Assembly (NCBI RefSeq): GCF_045277565.1
Contig: NZ_CP123584.1
Span: 620,001-684,000 of the forward strand
Direction: 5' to 3'
Source: Aliisedimentitalea scapharcae
GTDB lineage: Bacteria > Pseudomonadota > Alphaproteobacteria > Rhodobacterales > Rhodobacteraceae
Length of the DNA: 64,000 bases
Position numbers and translations under genes: made by a program. Each line of letters begins with the position of its first letter. Within the stretch, counting starts at the first letter, position 1. The notes beneath the pieces are model-generated. The model did not search any database. It saw nothing but the letters and a program-made list of their open reading frames with translations, and was not told where the DNA came from. Positions 32,453 through 41,750 of this stretch are shown here, piece after piece.

Positions 32453-34708
32453 CTATTGGCGATGCCATTTTGCAATCTTTTCCAGTATTTCCGTTTTTCT
32501 GACCGGTTTGCTCAGGAAGTCATCCATGCCGGCCTGTAGACATTTCTTTTGATCTGCAGGCATCGCGTTGGCCGTCAAGGCCACAATGGGGCATCTCTCC
32601 AAGCTCAAGTTCTTTTCTATCTCTCGAATGGATCTTGTGGCCTCAATCCCGTCCATGTCTGGCATGGACATATCCATCAGGATGATATTGGGTGATAATT
32701 TTTCGAATTGGTCCACTGCCACCCGTCCATTTTCAGCAAATGATACAGATGCCAGAGTCGATTTCAGCATCTTTTCCACAACGATTTGGTTGGTTCTGTT
32801 GTCATCGGCCACCAAAATGCTCAAATTTGAAAGGTCCAAATTGTCCTTCGGCGGGAGGGGGGCTGTATCACTCTTTGGTCCTTTGGGGGGAAGTAAGCTT
32901 CTTTTCAAAACCGACATCAAGTGATTTGATCTGATTGGCTTCAAGACCATTTCGTCAATGCCAAGTTCCTTTTTCGTGACCAGATCCAACGTGGTGTCGG
33001 TGGACGACAGGATAATCAGCGGAGCGCTCTTCAGCGCTTCAATCTGACGAAGTTTCTTGGCAAGGCCCAAGCCATCAAGGCCGGGCATTTGATAATCCTG
33101 GATAATAATTTCAAAAGGCTCTTCAGGTGAGCACTCGTCAATCAAGCGTAAGGCGTCATTGCCGGAAGACGCCAAAGTCGGCCGCATGTCCCACGAGGAA
33201 AGCCGTTCAAAAAGAATTTGACGGTTCAGAGACAAATCATCGATAATCAATATACGTCTGCCCTTCAAATCTACCCCTGTATCACAGGGAGGTGACACGG
33301 GGATCGCACAGGGGATCAGAGGAAGAGTGAGCGTAAATTCCGAGCCAACATTGGGTTCTGATTTGACCGAAATACTCCCGCCCATCAGCGCAGTGAGACG
33401 AGTGGATATCGCGAGTCCCAGACCTGTTCCCTCAAATGTTCTGGTAGCAGTGGATTCCACCTGTTCGAATTCACCGAAGATTTGCCGGATCATATCTTTG
33501 TGGATGCCGATGCCTGTATCGACAATGTTTATTTTGATGTCGTAGGCTTCACCGGCTTGTTCCCCCGAGACGTCGATGAAGACATATCCCTCAAGGGTGA
33601 ATTTCACTGCATTCCCCGCGATATTCGTCAGAATCTGACGTATGCGCCCAACGTCTCCCAGAAAGGCAATTGGAAGCGTTGGGTCATAGCGCATTGTGAT
33701 TTCAACACCCTTTTCAGCTCCTTTTGGGGACAGAAGGGTGACAACATCCTCGATGGCGGTTTGTAAATTGAACGGTGCCTTTTCCAGCTTGAGCTTTCCC
33801 GCCTCAATTTTGGAAAAATTGAGAATATCATTTATGATCGCGAGAAGCGCAGAGCCGGATTTGAAAATCGTTTCGGCATACATTTGCTGATCTTCATTCA
33901 GATCTGTTTCAAGCATCAGTTCCGCCATACCGATGACGCCATTCATTGGCGTTCGAATTTCGTGGCTCATATTGGCGAGGAAGTCGGATTTCGCTCTGTT
34001 TGCTGAATCAGCAGTCTTGCGGGCCAACATTAGCGCATGTTCACGCTCATCTCTTTCCGCAAATGTATCTTCAAGGACGCCAACAGACATGTTCAACGCC
34101 TGAAATTCATGAGAGGCGAACCAGGGGAGTGTTTTTGTCGGGGGGATGGCTCCTGCAATTGCATGTGACATCCGTTCGTGGATCAAGTGCAACGGGCGCA
34201 TGGCCAAAACATGAGTGAGAGACAAAAAAACCAGGGACAGTGTTGCTACGGTTACAAGGGTCGTCAACAACGCCTGTGTAACATTCTGGCGGATCATTTC
34301 TTCGCCTTTGCGTGTCGACCATTCGACAATCATTGTGCCAAAGTTCATTCCCTCCAACTCGATGTGGCGCCTGAATTCTGCGACACTTTCGGGGGTTCTT
34401 TCGATATGACTTTGTGCAGAAGCGACGACTTTCCCGCTGGTGTTCAGCAGGGAGATGGAAACAAGATTGATGTTTCGTGTGACAGCCTCCTGCATCGCGG
34501 TTTCCAGGACCGGGGTATCTTCGACGAGTATCGCTTCGAGCATCAAGCCGCTGAGCAGTGACACCGTCAGGTCGGCTTGTGAGGTCAATTGGGCCTCGAG
34601 CCGTTGGGTTTCGATCCTGCGCTCAATCAGCCCAACCGCAACGGCAACACCAATTGCTGCGATAAGCAGCGATCCAACGATTTGAACCAGGATGCTTGCA
34701 CGCTTCAT
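32453..34708 (-). CDS. Hybrid sensor histidine kinase with two receiver domains
   Basis: 751 residues. Membrane helix 1 (about 8-28) and helix 2 (about 145-168) enclose a periplasmic sensor of roughly 115 residues. HisKA has His249 in FLANMSHEIRTPMNGVIG; the ATPase domain has NIAGNAVKFT, VDTGIGI and FEGTGLGLAIS. Receiver 1 is around 485-605 with Asp538 (IIQDYQMPGLDG) and Lys590; receiver 2 is around 630-748 with Asp679 (LMDMSMPDMDG) and SKPV. There is no HPt domain and no separate response regulator in the window. The PhnD-like gene sits 23 bases upstream in the same orientation, so the kinase probably reads the ligand state of that protein. The output is unknown. Confidence 0.9.
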   Translation of the reverse strand: MKRASILVQIVGSLLIAAIGVAVAVGLIERRIETQRLEAQLTSQADLTVSLLSGLMLEAILVEDTPVLETAMQEAVTRNINLVSISLLNTSGKVVASAQSHIERTPESVAEFRRHIELEGMNFGTMIVEWSTRKGEEMIRQNVTQALLTTLVTVATLSLVFLSLTHVLAMRPLHLIHERMSHAIAGAIPPTKTLPWFASHEFQALNMSVGVLEDTFAERDEREHALMLARKTADSANRAKSDFLANMSHEIRTPMNGVIGMAELMLETDLNEDQQMYAETIFKSGSALLAIINDILNFSKIEAGKLKLEKAPFNLQTAIEDVVTLLSPKGAEKGVEITMRYDPTLPIAFLGDVGRIRQILTNIAGNAVKFTLEGYVFIDVSGEQAGEAYDIKINIVDTGIGIHKDMIRQIFGEFEQVESTATRTFEGTGLGLAISTRLTALMGGSISVKSEPNVGSEFTLTLPLIPCAIPVSPPCDTGVDLKGRRILIIDDLSLNRQILFERLSSWDMRPTLASSGNDALRLIDECSPEEPFEIIIQDYQMPGLDGLGLAKKLRQIEALKSAPLIILSSTDTTLDLVTKKELGIDEMVLKPIRSNHLMSVLKRSLLPPKGPKSDTAPLPPKDNLDLSNLSILVADDNRTNQIVVEKMLKSTLASVSFAENGRVAVDQFEKLSPNIILMDMSMPDMDGIEATRSIREIEKNLSLERCPIVALTANAMPADQKKCLQAGMDDFLSKPVRKTEILEKIAKWHRQ

Positions 34709-34731
34709 CGTTGTCGTCCGTATTTGCTGTC

Positions 34732-35622
34732 TTAAAAGGAAGTGGAGTGTTCGATCGCGCGACGAACAAAGTCATAGTCGGCATCGCTGCCCTGCAGAAA
34801 ACCGTGTTTGGCGACCTTCATGACATGGTCGGCGTTTTGCGGATCAACCATGATTTCTTCAATATGCGTCGAAATCTCATTGGATAGTCCAGCTGCCGCA
34901 AGCCAGGGCTTGGTGACGTTTTCAAACCTGAAAAGGGCACGGATCGGGACACCCTTGGCGACGAGCTTTAGGAAAGTGCTTTCCTTTAGGGCACCAGCCG
35001 AAAACTTCCCGGCACCGACGGCCTCTCCCACGATGTCATGGCGCCCCAGAAAAGTGTAGGAACTCAGGTCATTACCTGAGATCCCCGCATTCAGGAGATG
35101 GCTTTGTGCGAGGTATCGTCCGATCGTGGACAGTTCGTCGCCAAACGCAAAGCTTTGCCCTTTCAGATCAGCCAGGGTTTCAAATTCGCTGTCGGTGCGA
35201 ACGGCAATGACGCCATTGAACCGTTTGGTCCCGTTCCTGGCTTCGATGGCAATGATCCGAACGTTCGGGTTCAGGTTCTTGACCTTGATATAGGATGCGG
35301 GACCAAATCGCGCAAAATCGACAGATCCGTTTGCCAGATTCTCGATGGCGGCATCGTAATCCTTGTCGATTTTCATCTTTATTTTTACCGGCTTGCCCAA
35401 TCGCGTGGTGAGCTGATCCGACAAAAACGCCAGAAAGGGGCCGTATTTGCGGACAGTTTCGGTCGGCTTGTCCGCAGCGTAAGTCCCGAAAACCAAATTG
35501 AGTTCCGCCCGACCCAGGTTCGGAAACATCAAAACCGAGAGTAAGATCGCGAGATGGAGCAGGCGGGCGAATGTGATGCTCAACCCACTGCCCCGTGTGA
35601 AAGTCGCGGTTTTGTTACGCAT
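34732..35622 (-). CDS. PhnD-like periplasmic phosphate/phosphonate-binding protein
   Basis: 296 residues with a signal peptide (ITFARLLHLAILLSVLMFPN, cleavage after GRA). The mature protein is a type 2 periplasmic binding fold of the PhnD superfamily: FGTYAADKPTETVRKYGPF, DYDAAIENLANGSVDFARFG, AVRTDSEFETLADLKGQSFA. No ABC permease or ATPase is present. It is co-directional with the hybrid kinase, so a sensory role like that of other binding-protein/kinase pairs is more likely than uptake. No cysteine occurs in the mature part, which argues against an AioX-type arsenite sensor. The ligand could be a phosphonate, phosphite or another oxyanion. Confidence 0.85.
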   Translation of the reverse strand: MRNKTATFTRGSGLSITFARLLHLAILLSVLMFPNLGRAELNLVFGTYAADKPTETVRKYGPFLAFLSDQLTTRLGKPVKIKMKIDKDYDAAIENLANGSVDFARFGPASYIKVKNLNPNVRIIAIEARNGTKRFNGVIAVRTDSEFETLADLKGQSFAFGDELSTIGRYLAQSHLLNAGISGNDLSSYTFLGRHDIVGEAVGAGKFSAGALKESTFLKLVAKGVPIRALFRFENVTKPWLAAAGLSNEISTHIEEIMVDPQNADHVMKVAKHGFLQGSDADYDFVRRAIEHSTSF

Positions 35623-35845
35623 TGCGGATCCCTCCGTGGTTCAAAGCTGGCACCGCATAAGGGCGCGCGTTCACCAACTGTGCCTGATGGGATCAAAATA
35701 TTTCGTTAACCCACCCGGGTTTTACCTGATTTGACTCAGGCGAAGATTCCTTGGTGGCGTTAACCATTCCGTAGGATTTTCCGAGTTTTTTAATGAGATT
35801 GAAATAAAAGTTGAGGCACAACTTTAAGTATAGGCGGAACATAAC

Positions 35846-38800
35846 GTGATCAAATCTGTCAGCCGCACCGTGTTGCACTCAGTGCTGTTTGTGCTCTTTG
35901 GAGGGCTGTTTTCGGTCTTCCTGTCGACGCCTGTTGCGGCGATCCCATCCCCGGAACTTGTTATCGGTTCAGTTTCGTCTCTCTCCCAGATCCTTACAGT
36001 TGCAATCGCAACGGTATCGGGTGTCGGCGCCATGCTGTTTGGTCGATTGGGGATAAAGCCTCGGTCTTCCAACAAAGCGAGACGAGTGCCCAGCTCTGTC
36101 AAATGGGCGCTCGCCGTGATGATCGCAGGGTTGATCGGTTTGAACGTCTGGCAATATCAAACGGCTCAACAATCTGAACAGGACAGATTGCAGGCGACAC
36201 TGGTACGACCGGCGAGCTTTTCCGGAACCAAGATCCAAGACGAGACGCTTAAGGAAAAGCGGTTTTCGGCTCAGGTTGAGCACCCCTTGGCAATTTCGAC
36301 AGACAGGGCAGCGCAATTGTTGAGCATGCCTGCGGGAGAATCGACCTCTTTGTTCTATGATATTCGTGAAGCCGGCGAGAACGAGATGGGAACCCTGCCG
36401 GGGTCGACCCATGTTCGGTTCCCGGATTTTCTCCAGAGCACACCGCTGGAGCCGGGACAAAGTGTAGTTCTGTTCTGCCACAACGGGAATCGAAGCTCGG
36501 AAACATGCGAGGCGCTGGCAGCACAGGGTATTGACTGTAGGTTTATTGCCGGAGGGATTGAAAAATGGATCGTCGAGGGGAGACCATTTTCGGATGCCGA
36601 GGTCGAAAGCCTGTCAGATCTGCGTGCCATCCCGGAATACCCAAACAAATCGGTGTTGATGAGCACCAGCAAATTCAAGGGTCTTCTGGAACAGGGAAAC
36701 GTGCAGGTGGTGGATACAAGGTACCCGGGGGATTTTGAGGCCGGGCATCTGCCAGGTGCGGTCAATATTCCGATCCGGGCTTTGCCAACCAGCGAACTAC
36801 AGTCCAGAATTGCTGACTTGCGCAGAGATTTGCCGACGGTGGCCGCGTGTTATGACCGGCGAAGTTGCTTTATGGCTCAGGTTTTGGGGCTGGAGTTGAC
36901 CCGTGCCGGGTTGGACTTCAGGGGACGCTATACCACACCCTGGGACTATTTTATTCCCCCGGCACCAAAACAGCATGTGCAAAACTGGCTCGCAGATCAG
37001 CAAAAGACCCTGTGGTCTCGGGCGATTGATTATCTGGCTTCGGCGCTGGTCTGGGTTGGGGACAAAAGCCATCTGATCCTGGCGCTCATAGGTCTGTCGG
37101 TGATCACGCGCCTTCTTATCCTTCCCGTCGCGCTCAAAGCCGAGAAGGACCAGATGATCACATCGGCATCAGCAGACGAGATGTCCGACATCAAGGATCG
37201 GCTGCGAAACGATCCTGTGCGCAAAGCCCGGGCCATTCAGGCCTTCTACAAGGACAAAGGACTGACGCCGGGGCGTAACCTGATAGCTCTGTTGTTCCTG
37301 CCGGTGACCATGTTGGGGGTCTCCGCTGCGCAGCAGGCGGGGGAACGGACACAGGCTTCGCTCTTGTGGCTGGACGAATTGGGGGTACCTGACTCCAGCT
37401 ATGCCGTGCCTTTGTTGTTCACAGGCTTAGCTGTTGTGTATTTGTGCTGGGCGATCGCCAAAACCCGCCGTCAGGCATGGCTATGGGCGATTTTTGGCGG
37501 CGCTGGGCTGTTCTTTCTGGTCTTTGGATTGAATGCAGCGGCCGGTCTGTATCTGTGTTCTGCCTTGGTGCTGCTCCTGTTTCAGCGGGCCTATGTTACC
37601 GGGCATCTGGCGCGAGCGCTGACATTGGGGCGGGGGCTTGTGCATCAGGTTTTCCGAACCCGGCTGCCGCGCGGCTTGGTCCCGCTGAGCGACACCGAGG
37701 CATTGATTGGTGCCGGTAACAAGGCGTATCGCCTATCGGTGCTGACCAAGGCTGGCATTCAGGTGCCCAACGGCGTCGTGTTGCGGCAGTCTGCGTTGAC
37801 CGATTTCAGCGCCCTGACTGGCGCAGATCGGCGTCGGTTTTCCAACAGGGTGTGGTCTCTTGCTGGTGGGCATCTGTGCGCAGTGCGCAGTTCTGCGGCC
37901 AACGAAGATGGGGCGAGCCAAAGTTTCGCCGGTGTCTTCGAGAGTGTTCTGGATGTGCAAGAGGATGGTATGGCTGATGCTCTGGATCATGTCATCGCTT
38001 CGTTCCAGTCTGCCCGGGCATTGAGTTATGAGGGCGAAGGCGCAGCGGATGGCAATGTTCTGGTCCAGCAGATGGTAGACGCAGAATATGCCGGAGTGCT
38101 GTTCACCCAGGACCCATTGGCACCGGGCATGTGTATGGTCGAAATGGTTGCAGGGTGCGGTGAGGATCTGGTTTCCGGTCGCGTGACCCCGATCAGCCTG
38201 CGATTTGGTCGCTATACCAGAGAGCTGCTCGACGGTGACCCTGGTGAAATTGATCTTGGGCCCTTGCTGGCGTTGGGTGAGCGTATCGAGAAGATCTTTG
38301 GAGGGCCGCAGGATATCGAATGGGCTTATGCCAATGGGCGGTTTCAAATTGTTCAAAGCCGTGACATTACCACCTTGTCCGCGGGTTCGGCTCTTGAACA
38401 GGTCCGGGTCCGGGAATGGGCGCGAATCCTGATACGCTTTGCAGGTTCGACCCCGGGGCCCGCAATTCTGGAACAGGATGAAATGTCCGAAGTTTTGCCG
38501 CGCCCGACACCCTTGTCCTATTCCGTCATGGCGACCTTGTGGGCTCCGGGTGGAAGCGTTGATCTGGCGTGCCGCGACCTGGGTGTCCCCTATAAGCTGC
38601 CCGAAGGTGGCGACGGACATCTGGTCCACCTGTTTGGCAAGACATTTGTTGATGCCAAGCTGAAAGAAAGCATGACCCTGCATTTGACAGAGTCCCAGGC
38701 GCGCAAGCTGCGCAAGAAGGCATCAACCTATCCGCAGGAGTTTCGGCAGAACACAATCCCGCGGTTGGCGGAGGCGCTTTCGTTCTATCAGGCGGTGGAT

Positions 38801-39883
38801 TACGCCAAGTTGCCTGTGGATCGGATCGTGCACAGCATTACCGAGCTTCATGATCTGTTGGTGCATGACATTTATGTCGAGGCGGAAAAGATCAATATCC
38901 TGGCTGGTTTCACCATGACCGAAGCCCGGACAGCCGCAACCGGAGATCTGAGTCTGAACAGCCATCTCATGCAGGCCGAACTTCCGCATGCGCCCAGCAG
39001 CATTATGGCACGGTGTGCCGCATTGGGCGCCACGCAGGGCAAGGCCCAGGCGCTGCGCCTGATGGGGCACCGGGCCCTGTTCGATTATGAATTGAGCAGC
39101 CCGCGCTATGGGGAGGCGACTGAATTGTTGTGGCCGTTGCTCAACACCTCTGTTCAGACTCTGGGGCCGGACCCACAGGTTCCGGCGAACCTTCCTGCGG
39201 ACTTGGCGAAAACCATCGATCTGGCGATTGCCTTGCAGGATCTGAAGGAACAGGCAAAACACGAAGCCTTGCGAATCTATGCAGAGCTGCGCCGGGCATT
39301 TCTGGCCCTGGGGGAGGTCAGCACGCTGTCCGATCTGATTTTCCAATTGCGCCTGGAGGAGATCACCCAGGCAGACTGGAGCGACACGGCGGACCTTGTG
39401 GCAATGGCAGAACTCAGAAAGGCAGAGGCCGAGATCAAAAGGAAGCTTGCTCCCAAAGCGGCCTCGCTGACCTTGCGCGATTGCGAACTTTTGTCGATGG
39501 GTCTCAAATCCACGGCCCATGCGGAGTCGGCGTTGTCGGGAACCTGCGTGTCCGGCGAAGGCCAAAAGTCCGGCAAGGTGTTCTGGGTCGACCAGGACGA
39601 CGGCGACCCCGAAGCGCTGTTTGAAGGTTTCGAGGACGGAGACATTCTGGTCTGTCAGATGGTCCATCCAGCATGGTTGCCATGGGTGCAACGGTCGGGA
39701 GCCGTGCTCAGTCAGGTTGGTGGGTGGCTCAGCCACATGGCAATCGTTGCTCGTGAAAAGAAGGTCATGATGCTGGTGGCCTGTTCCGGTCTCGAACAGC
39801 TGACCCACGGCGAAATGATCACCGTGGGAGAGTCCGGGGACATCGAAAAACTGTCCGTAGAGCAGAGTGTCGAAGTCGCCTGA
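35846..39883 (+). CDS. Membrane fusion protein: double rhodanese, YidC/Oxa1-like domain and ATP-grasp/phospho-His dikinase
   Basis: 1345 residues from a GTG at 35846 (AGGCGGA upstream). N-terminal signal/anchor (about 8-32) and two more hydrophobic segments (46-66, 86-105). Rhodanese 1 is at about 145-250 with Cys211 in FCHNGNRSSE; rhodanese 2 at 270-365 with Cys335 in ACYDRRSC. Residues about 395-585 are a YidC/Oxa1-type membrane domain (IGLSVITRLLILPVALKAEK and four to five helices). Residues 612-845 are a PPDK-type ATP-grasp (GNKAYRLSVL, AVRSSAANEDGASQSFAG, DIEWAYANGRFQIVQSRDIT). Residues 850-1230 match the middle of rifampin-phosphotransferase-like enzymes (SEVLPRPTPLSYSVM). Residues 1240-1340 are the swivelling domain with the phospho-histidine His1297 in GGWLSHMAIVARE. 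There is no C-terminal PEP barrel. Chemistry predicted: ATP-driven phosphorylation of a small molecule at the inner membrane, perhaps coupled to sulfur transfer. Divergent from the PhnD/kinase pair. No described protein of this architecture is known to me. Confidence 0.85.
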   Translation: MIKSVSRTVLHSVLFVLFGGLFSVFLSTPVAAIPSPELVIGSVSSLSQILTVAIATVSGVGAMLFGRLGIKPRSSNKARRVPSSVKWALAVMIAGLIGLNVWQYQTAQQSEQDRLQATLVRPASFSGTKIQDETLKEKRFSAQVEHPLAISTDRAAQLLSMPAGESTSLFYDIREAGENEMGTLPGSTHVRFPDFLQSTPLEPGQSVVLFCHNGNRSSETCEALAAQGIDCRFIAGGIEKWIVEGRPFSDAEVESLSDLRAIPEYPNKSVLMSTSKFKGLLEQGNVQVVDTRYPGDFEAGHLPGAVNIPIRALPTSELQSRIADLRRDLPTVAACYDRRSCFMAQVLGLELTRAGLDFRGRYTTPWDYFIPPAPKQHVQNWLADQQKTLWSRAIDYLASALVWVGDKSHLILALIGLSVITRLLILPVALKAEKDQMITSASADEMSDIKDRLRNDPVRKARAIQAFYKDKGLTPGRNLIALLFLPVTMLGVSAAQQAGERTQASLLWLDELGVPDSSYAVPLLFTGLAVVYLCWAIAKTRRQAWLWAIFGGAGLFFLVFGLNAAAGLYLCSALVLLLFQRAYVTGHLARALTLGRGLVHQVFRTRLPRGLVPLSDTEALIGAGNKAYRLSVLTKAGIQVPNGVVLRQSALTDFSALTGADRRRFSNRVWSLAGGHLCAVRSSAANEDGASQSFAGVFESVLDVQEDGMADALDHVIASFQSARALSYEGEGAADGNVLVQQMVDAEYAGVLFTQDPLAPGMCMVEMVAGCGEDLVSGRVTPISLRFGRYTRELLDGDPGEIDLGPLLALGERIEKIFGGPQDIEWAYANGRFQIVQSRDITTLSAGSALEQVRVREWARILIRFAGSTPGPAILEQDEMSEVLPRPTPLSYSVMATLWAPGGSVDLACRDLGVPYKLPEGGDGHLVHLFGKTFVDAKLKESMTLHLTESQARKLRKKASTYPQEFRQNTIPRLAEALSFYQAVDYAKLPVDRIVHSITELHDLLVHDIYVEAEKINILAGFTMTEARTAATGDLSLNSHLMQAELPHAPSSIMARCAALGATQGKAQALRLMGHRALFDYELSSPRYGEATELLWPLLNTSVQTLGPDPQVPANLPADLAKTIDLAIALQDLKEQAKHEALRIYAELRRAFLALGEVSTLSDLIFQLRLEEITQADWSDTADLVAMAELRKAEAEIKRKLAPKAASLTLRDCELLSMGLKSTAHAESALSGTCVSGEGQKSGKVFWVDQDDGDPEALFEGFEDGDILVCQMVHPAWLPWVQRSGAVLSQVGGWLSHMAIVAREKKVMMLVACSGLEQLTHGEMITVGESGDIEKLSVEQSVEVA

Positions 39884-39887
39884 CGCT

Positions 39888-39920
39888 TTTCCCCGGCACG
39901 GGTTTGTCGTGCCGGGGAAA
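39888..39920. terminator. Strong hairpin between convergent genes
   Basis: TTTCCCCGGCACG (39888-39900) and CGTGCCGGGGAAA (39908-39920) pair perfectly over 13 bases with a 7-base loop, in the 45-base gap between the fusion gene and tmpB stops. The A/T closing pairs give a weak U-tract in neither direction, but the position suggests a shared bidirectional terminator. Confidence 0.65.
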
Positions 39921-39928
39921 CCTGCCCG

Positions 39929-40516
39929 TTAGGCGAAATGCTGGTCAACGATGCGTTGGACCATCGGTGCAAAATGCCAATAGTCCGGCGTGTCCATATC
40001 CGCGCGTTTTCCGGCCTCATCCAGATAGCGCACTGCAATGATTTGCTTGAGATTGGGGTTCTGTTGAAAAACCTCCACCTCTTCGGGTGTCATGGGCCCG
40101 CCCTGAAGGTTCAGAGAGTGGATCGAGGCATCGGACAGGCGGTTGAAATATTCCGGCTTTGTCGCGCACAGATACCGCTTTGCGGCCACATGGTAGCGCA
40201 CGCAATCGGTGACGACGGTCGGGAAGAACTGTTCCAGAACCTTGGCACCGGCCTCTTCGTGGTACCGGTCTTCGGTGTCGTTCATGGTGAAGGTGCCAAA
40301 TTCCGATGTGAAATGGCCGATGTCGTGCAACAGCGCCGAGACGATGATGATTTCGTCCTGGCCATTCTGTTCTGCGATGGCTGCGCCTTGCAGCATGTGC
40401 TCGGCCATGGTCACGGGTTCACCCAAGTATTCTTCACCGCCGCGCCGCTCAAAGATATCCCCGAGAAAGGCGACAATGTTCGTCTGGGTCAGGGTCGAAA
40501 AATCAGGTGCGTTCAT
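39929..40516 (-). CDS. tmpB: HD-domain mixed-valent di-iron oxygenase TmpB (phosphonate cleavage)
   Basis: 195 residues. HD-fold metal ligands are visible at His40, His64-Asp65 (LLHDIGH), His86 and His109. The N-terminal Tyr30-x-x-Glu33 in EEYLGEPVTMAEHMLQ is the feature that separates PhnZ/TmpB oxygenases from HD hydrolases. TmpB-type enzymes cleave the C-P bond of (R)-1-hydroxy-2-(trimethylammonio)ethylphosphonate to glycine betaine and phosphate. The gene overlaps the TauD/BBOX-like gene by 3 bases (ATGA), the same pairing as tmpAB described in Leisingera. A PhnZ-like activity on 1-hydroxy-2-aminoethylphosphonate is the alternative, but PhnZ is paired with a different dioxygenase family. 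Confidence 0.78.
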   Translation of the reverse strand: MNAPDFSTLTQTNIVAFLGDIFERRGGEEYLGEPVTMAEHMLQGAAIAEQNGQDEIIIVSALLHDIGHFTSEFGTFTMNDTEDRYHEEAGAKVLEQFFPTVVTDCVRYHVAAKRYLCATKPEYFNRLSDASIHSLNLQGGPMTPEEVEVFQQNPNLKQIIAVRYLDEAGKRADMDTPDYWHFAPMVQRIVDQHFA

Positions 40517-41652
40517 TCTGCAGCTTCCTTGAATTCAGACAGGACGGCCAGGGTCGACAACAGGCCATCCTTGTCAGCATAGCATCCTTGCAGCCAACGC
40601 GATCCCGCGCCAGAGTAGCCTTTGCGGGCATGGAGCACCCGTGTGTTGTCGACGATAAAGCTCTCGCCCGGTTCCAGCTTGAATGCCACGCCCATGTCCG
40701 GGTCGTCGATGTAGGACCCCATTTGGCGGTACGCCGCGTAATAGGCTTCCATCTGGTCAAAGGGGATGTCTACAAAAGGGGCCGAAGACCGGTTGTTGAA
40801 CCGGATGCCAATCAGCTGCCCATCCGGCGACAATTCGATCATCGGGCGTCGTGACCGCAGCCACACGCCATCCGTTCCCTTGTATTCGAACCGGGCCGGA
40901 TATCCGGACAACAGGGCAAATCCTTCGGGATTGTCTGCGCGCAGACGTTCGGCGACGCGAAAGCCATCAACGACAATACTCTCGCCACCCTCGGCGGAGT
41001 TTTCCAGGCAATACAGGATCTGTAGGGACGGAACAGGGTCGCGATAGGGATTGTCAGTATGGGCCTGCAGACCCAGTCCAGTATAGGCCAGATTCGTAGG
41101 GTTCACTTCGGTGCGAACTTCAAAGTGGCGGCCATAGTTGGTTTCGCGCACATAGCCGAATTGGTCAGCGACCTGGATCAGCGCACCTTCGGTTGTCGGA
41201 CCGGCGGTCAGTTTGGCAAAACCCAATTCCGCAATAGCGGCAAGCCAGTCTCGCTTTGCTGAAGAACTGGATTGTACCGCCGTCCAGTCAAAGCTGGGTG
41301 CGGTCCGGGCGCCGTCCCAGGTTGTCACGTTCCCGGCCAGCCAGCCCAACGGTGCGGTTTTGTCCCGGTCATAGGCATTGTTGACCAACCAGCTGATGGG
41401 GAAGGCAACGGTTTTGTCTTCAGGCGCAAAGGTCACGCTCAGGGTCTCTGCCGCGACCGAAGCCGTGGCAATGCGGGTATCTGCGGGGATGTCTCCGATG
41501 GTGATCAAACGCTGACCGTTTCCCGGCGCGCGGGTCTGGTCATCCAATGCATTGTCACGCAGCCAGACGGCATGAAACCGCAAGGGGCGGGACGTGCCAT
41601 CAACAAGGGTGAGGAAGGTGCCTGAAGCATCGACGTGAACGGAACTGGACAT
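40513..41652 (-). CDS. tmpA: Fe(II)/2-oxoglutarate dioxygenase TmpA (gamma-butyrobetaine-hydroxylase-like)
   Basis: 379 residues. An N-terminal DUF971/GBBH-like domain (HAVWLRDNALDDQTRAPGNG) lacks the zinc-binding cysteines of genuine gamma-butyrobetaine hydroxylase. The TauD-type catalytic domain has the facial triad His198-x-Asp200 (LQAHTDNPYRD) and His341 (TRVLHARKG), and the 2-oxoglutarate arginine in SRWLQGCY. The TmpA reaction is hydroxylation of 2-(trimethylammonio)ethylphosphonate. It would be misread as carnitine biosynthesis if the HD oxygenase downstream were ignored. It is the first gene of the pair and divergent from a LysR gene. Confidence 0.78.
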   Translation of the reverse strand: MSSSVHVDASGTFLTLVDGTSRPLRFHAVWLRDNALDDQTRAPGNGQRLITIGDIPADTRIATASVAAETLSVTFAPEDKTVAFPISWLVNNAYDRDKTAPLGWLAGNVTTWDGARTAPSFDWTAVQSSSSAKRDWLAAIAELGFAKLTAGPTTEGALIQVADQFGYVRETNYGRHFEVRTEVNPTNLAYTGLGLQAHTDNPYRDPVPSLQILYCLENSAEGGESIVVDGFRVAERLRADNPEGFALLSGYPARFEYKGTDGVWLRSRRPMIELSPDGQLIGIRFNNRSSAPFVDIPFDQMEAYYAAYRQMGSYIDDPDMGVAFKLEPGESFIVDNTRVLHARKGYSGAGSRWLQGCYADKDGLLSTLAVLSEFKEAAE

Positions 41653-41708
41653 GACTGGGTCTCCGATTTGCCTGGTTCTGGTTGCGCATCTACCCGTGAA
41701 ATGACATT

Positions 41709-41726
41709 AAAAGAATTAATTCTTTT
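41709..41726. promoter_or_regulatory. 18-base perfect palindrome between tmpA and the LysR gene
   Basis: AAAAGAATTAATTCTTTT at 41709-41726 reads identically on both strands and sits in the 98-base divergent gap, 24 bases before the LysR start and 57 before tmpA. It is a likely LysR-type or global operator for the tmp genes. Confidence 0.55.
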
Positions 41727-41750
41727 TGGTAAATAGGCCAGGAAAAACTA

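Noticed and set aside
34732..35622. PhnD-like protein plus kinase as an AioX/AioS arsenite sensor, given the ars genes in the window
   Set aside because: The mature protein has no cysteine to bind arsenite, and the ars operon is 27 kb away with its own ArsR.
39929..41652. Carnitine biosynthesis (gamma-butyrobetaine hydroxylase) for the TauD-like gene
   Set aside because: The zinc cysteines are missing and it is translationally coupled to a PhnZ/TmpB-type oxygenase.
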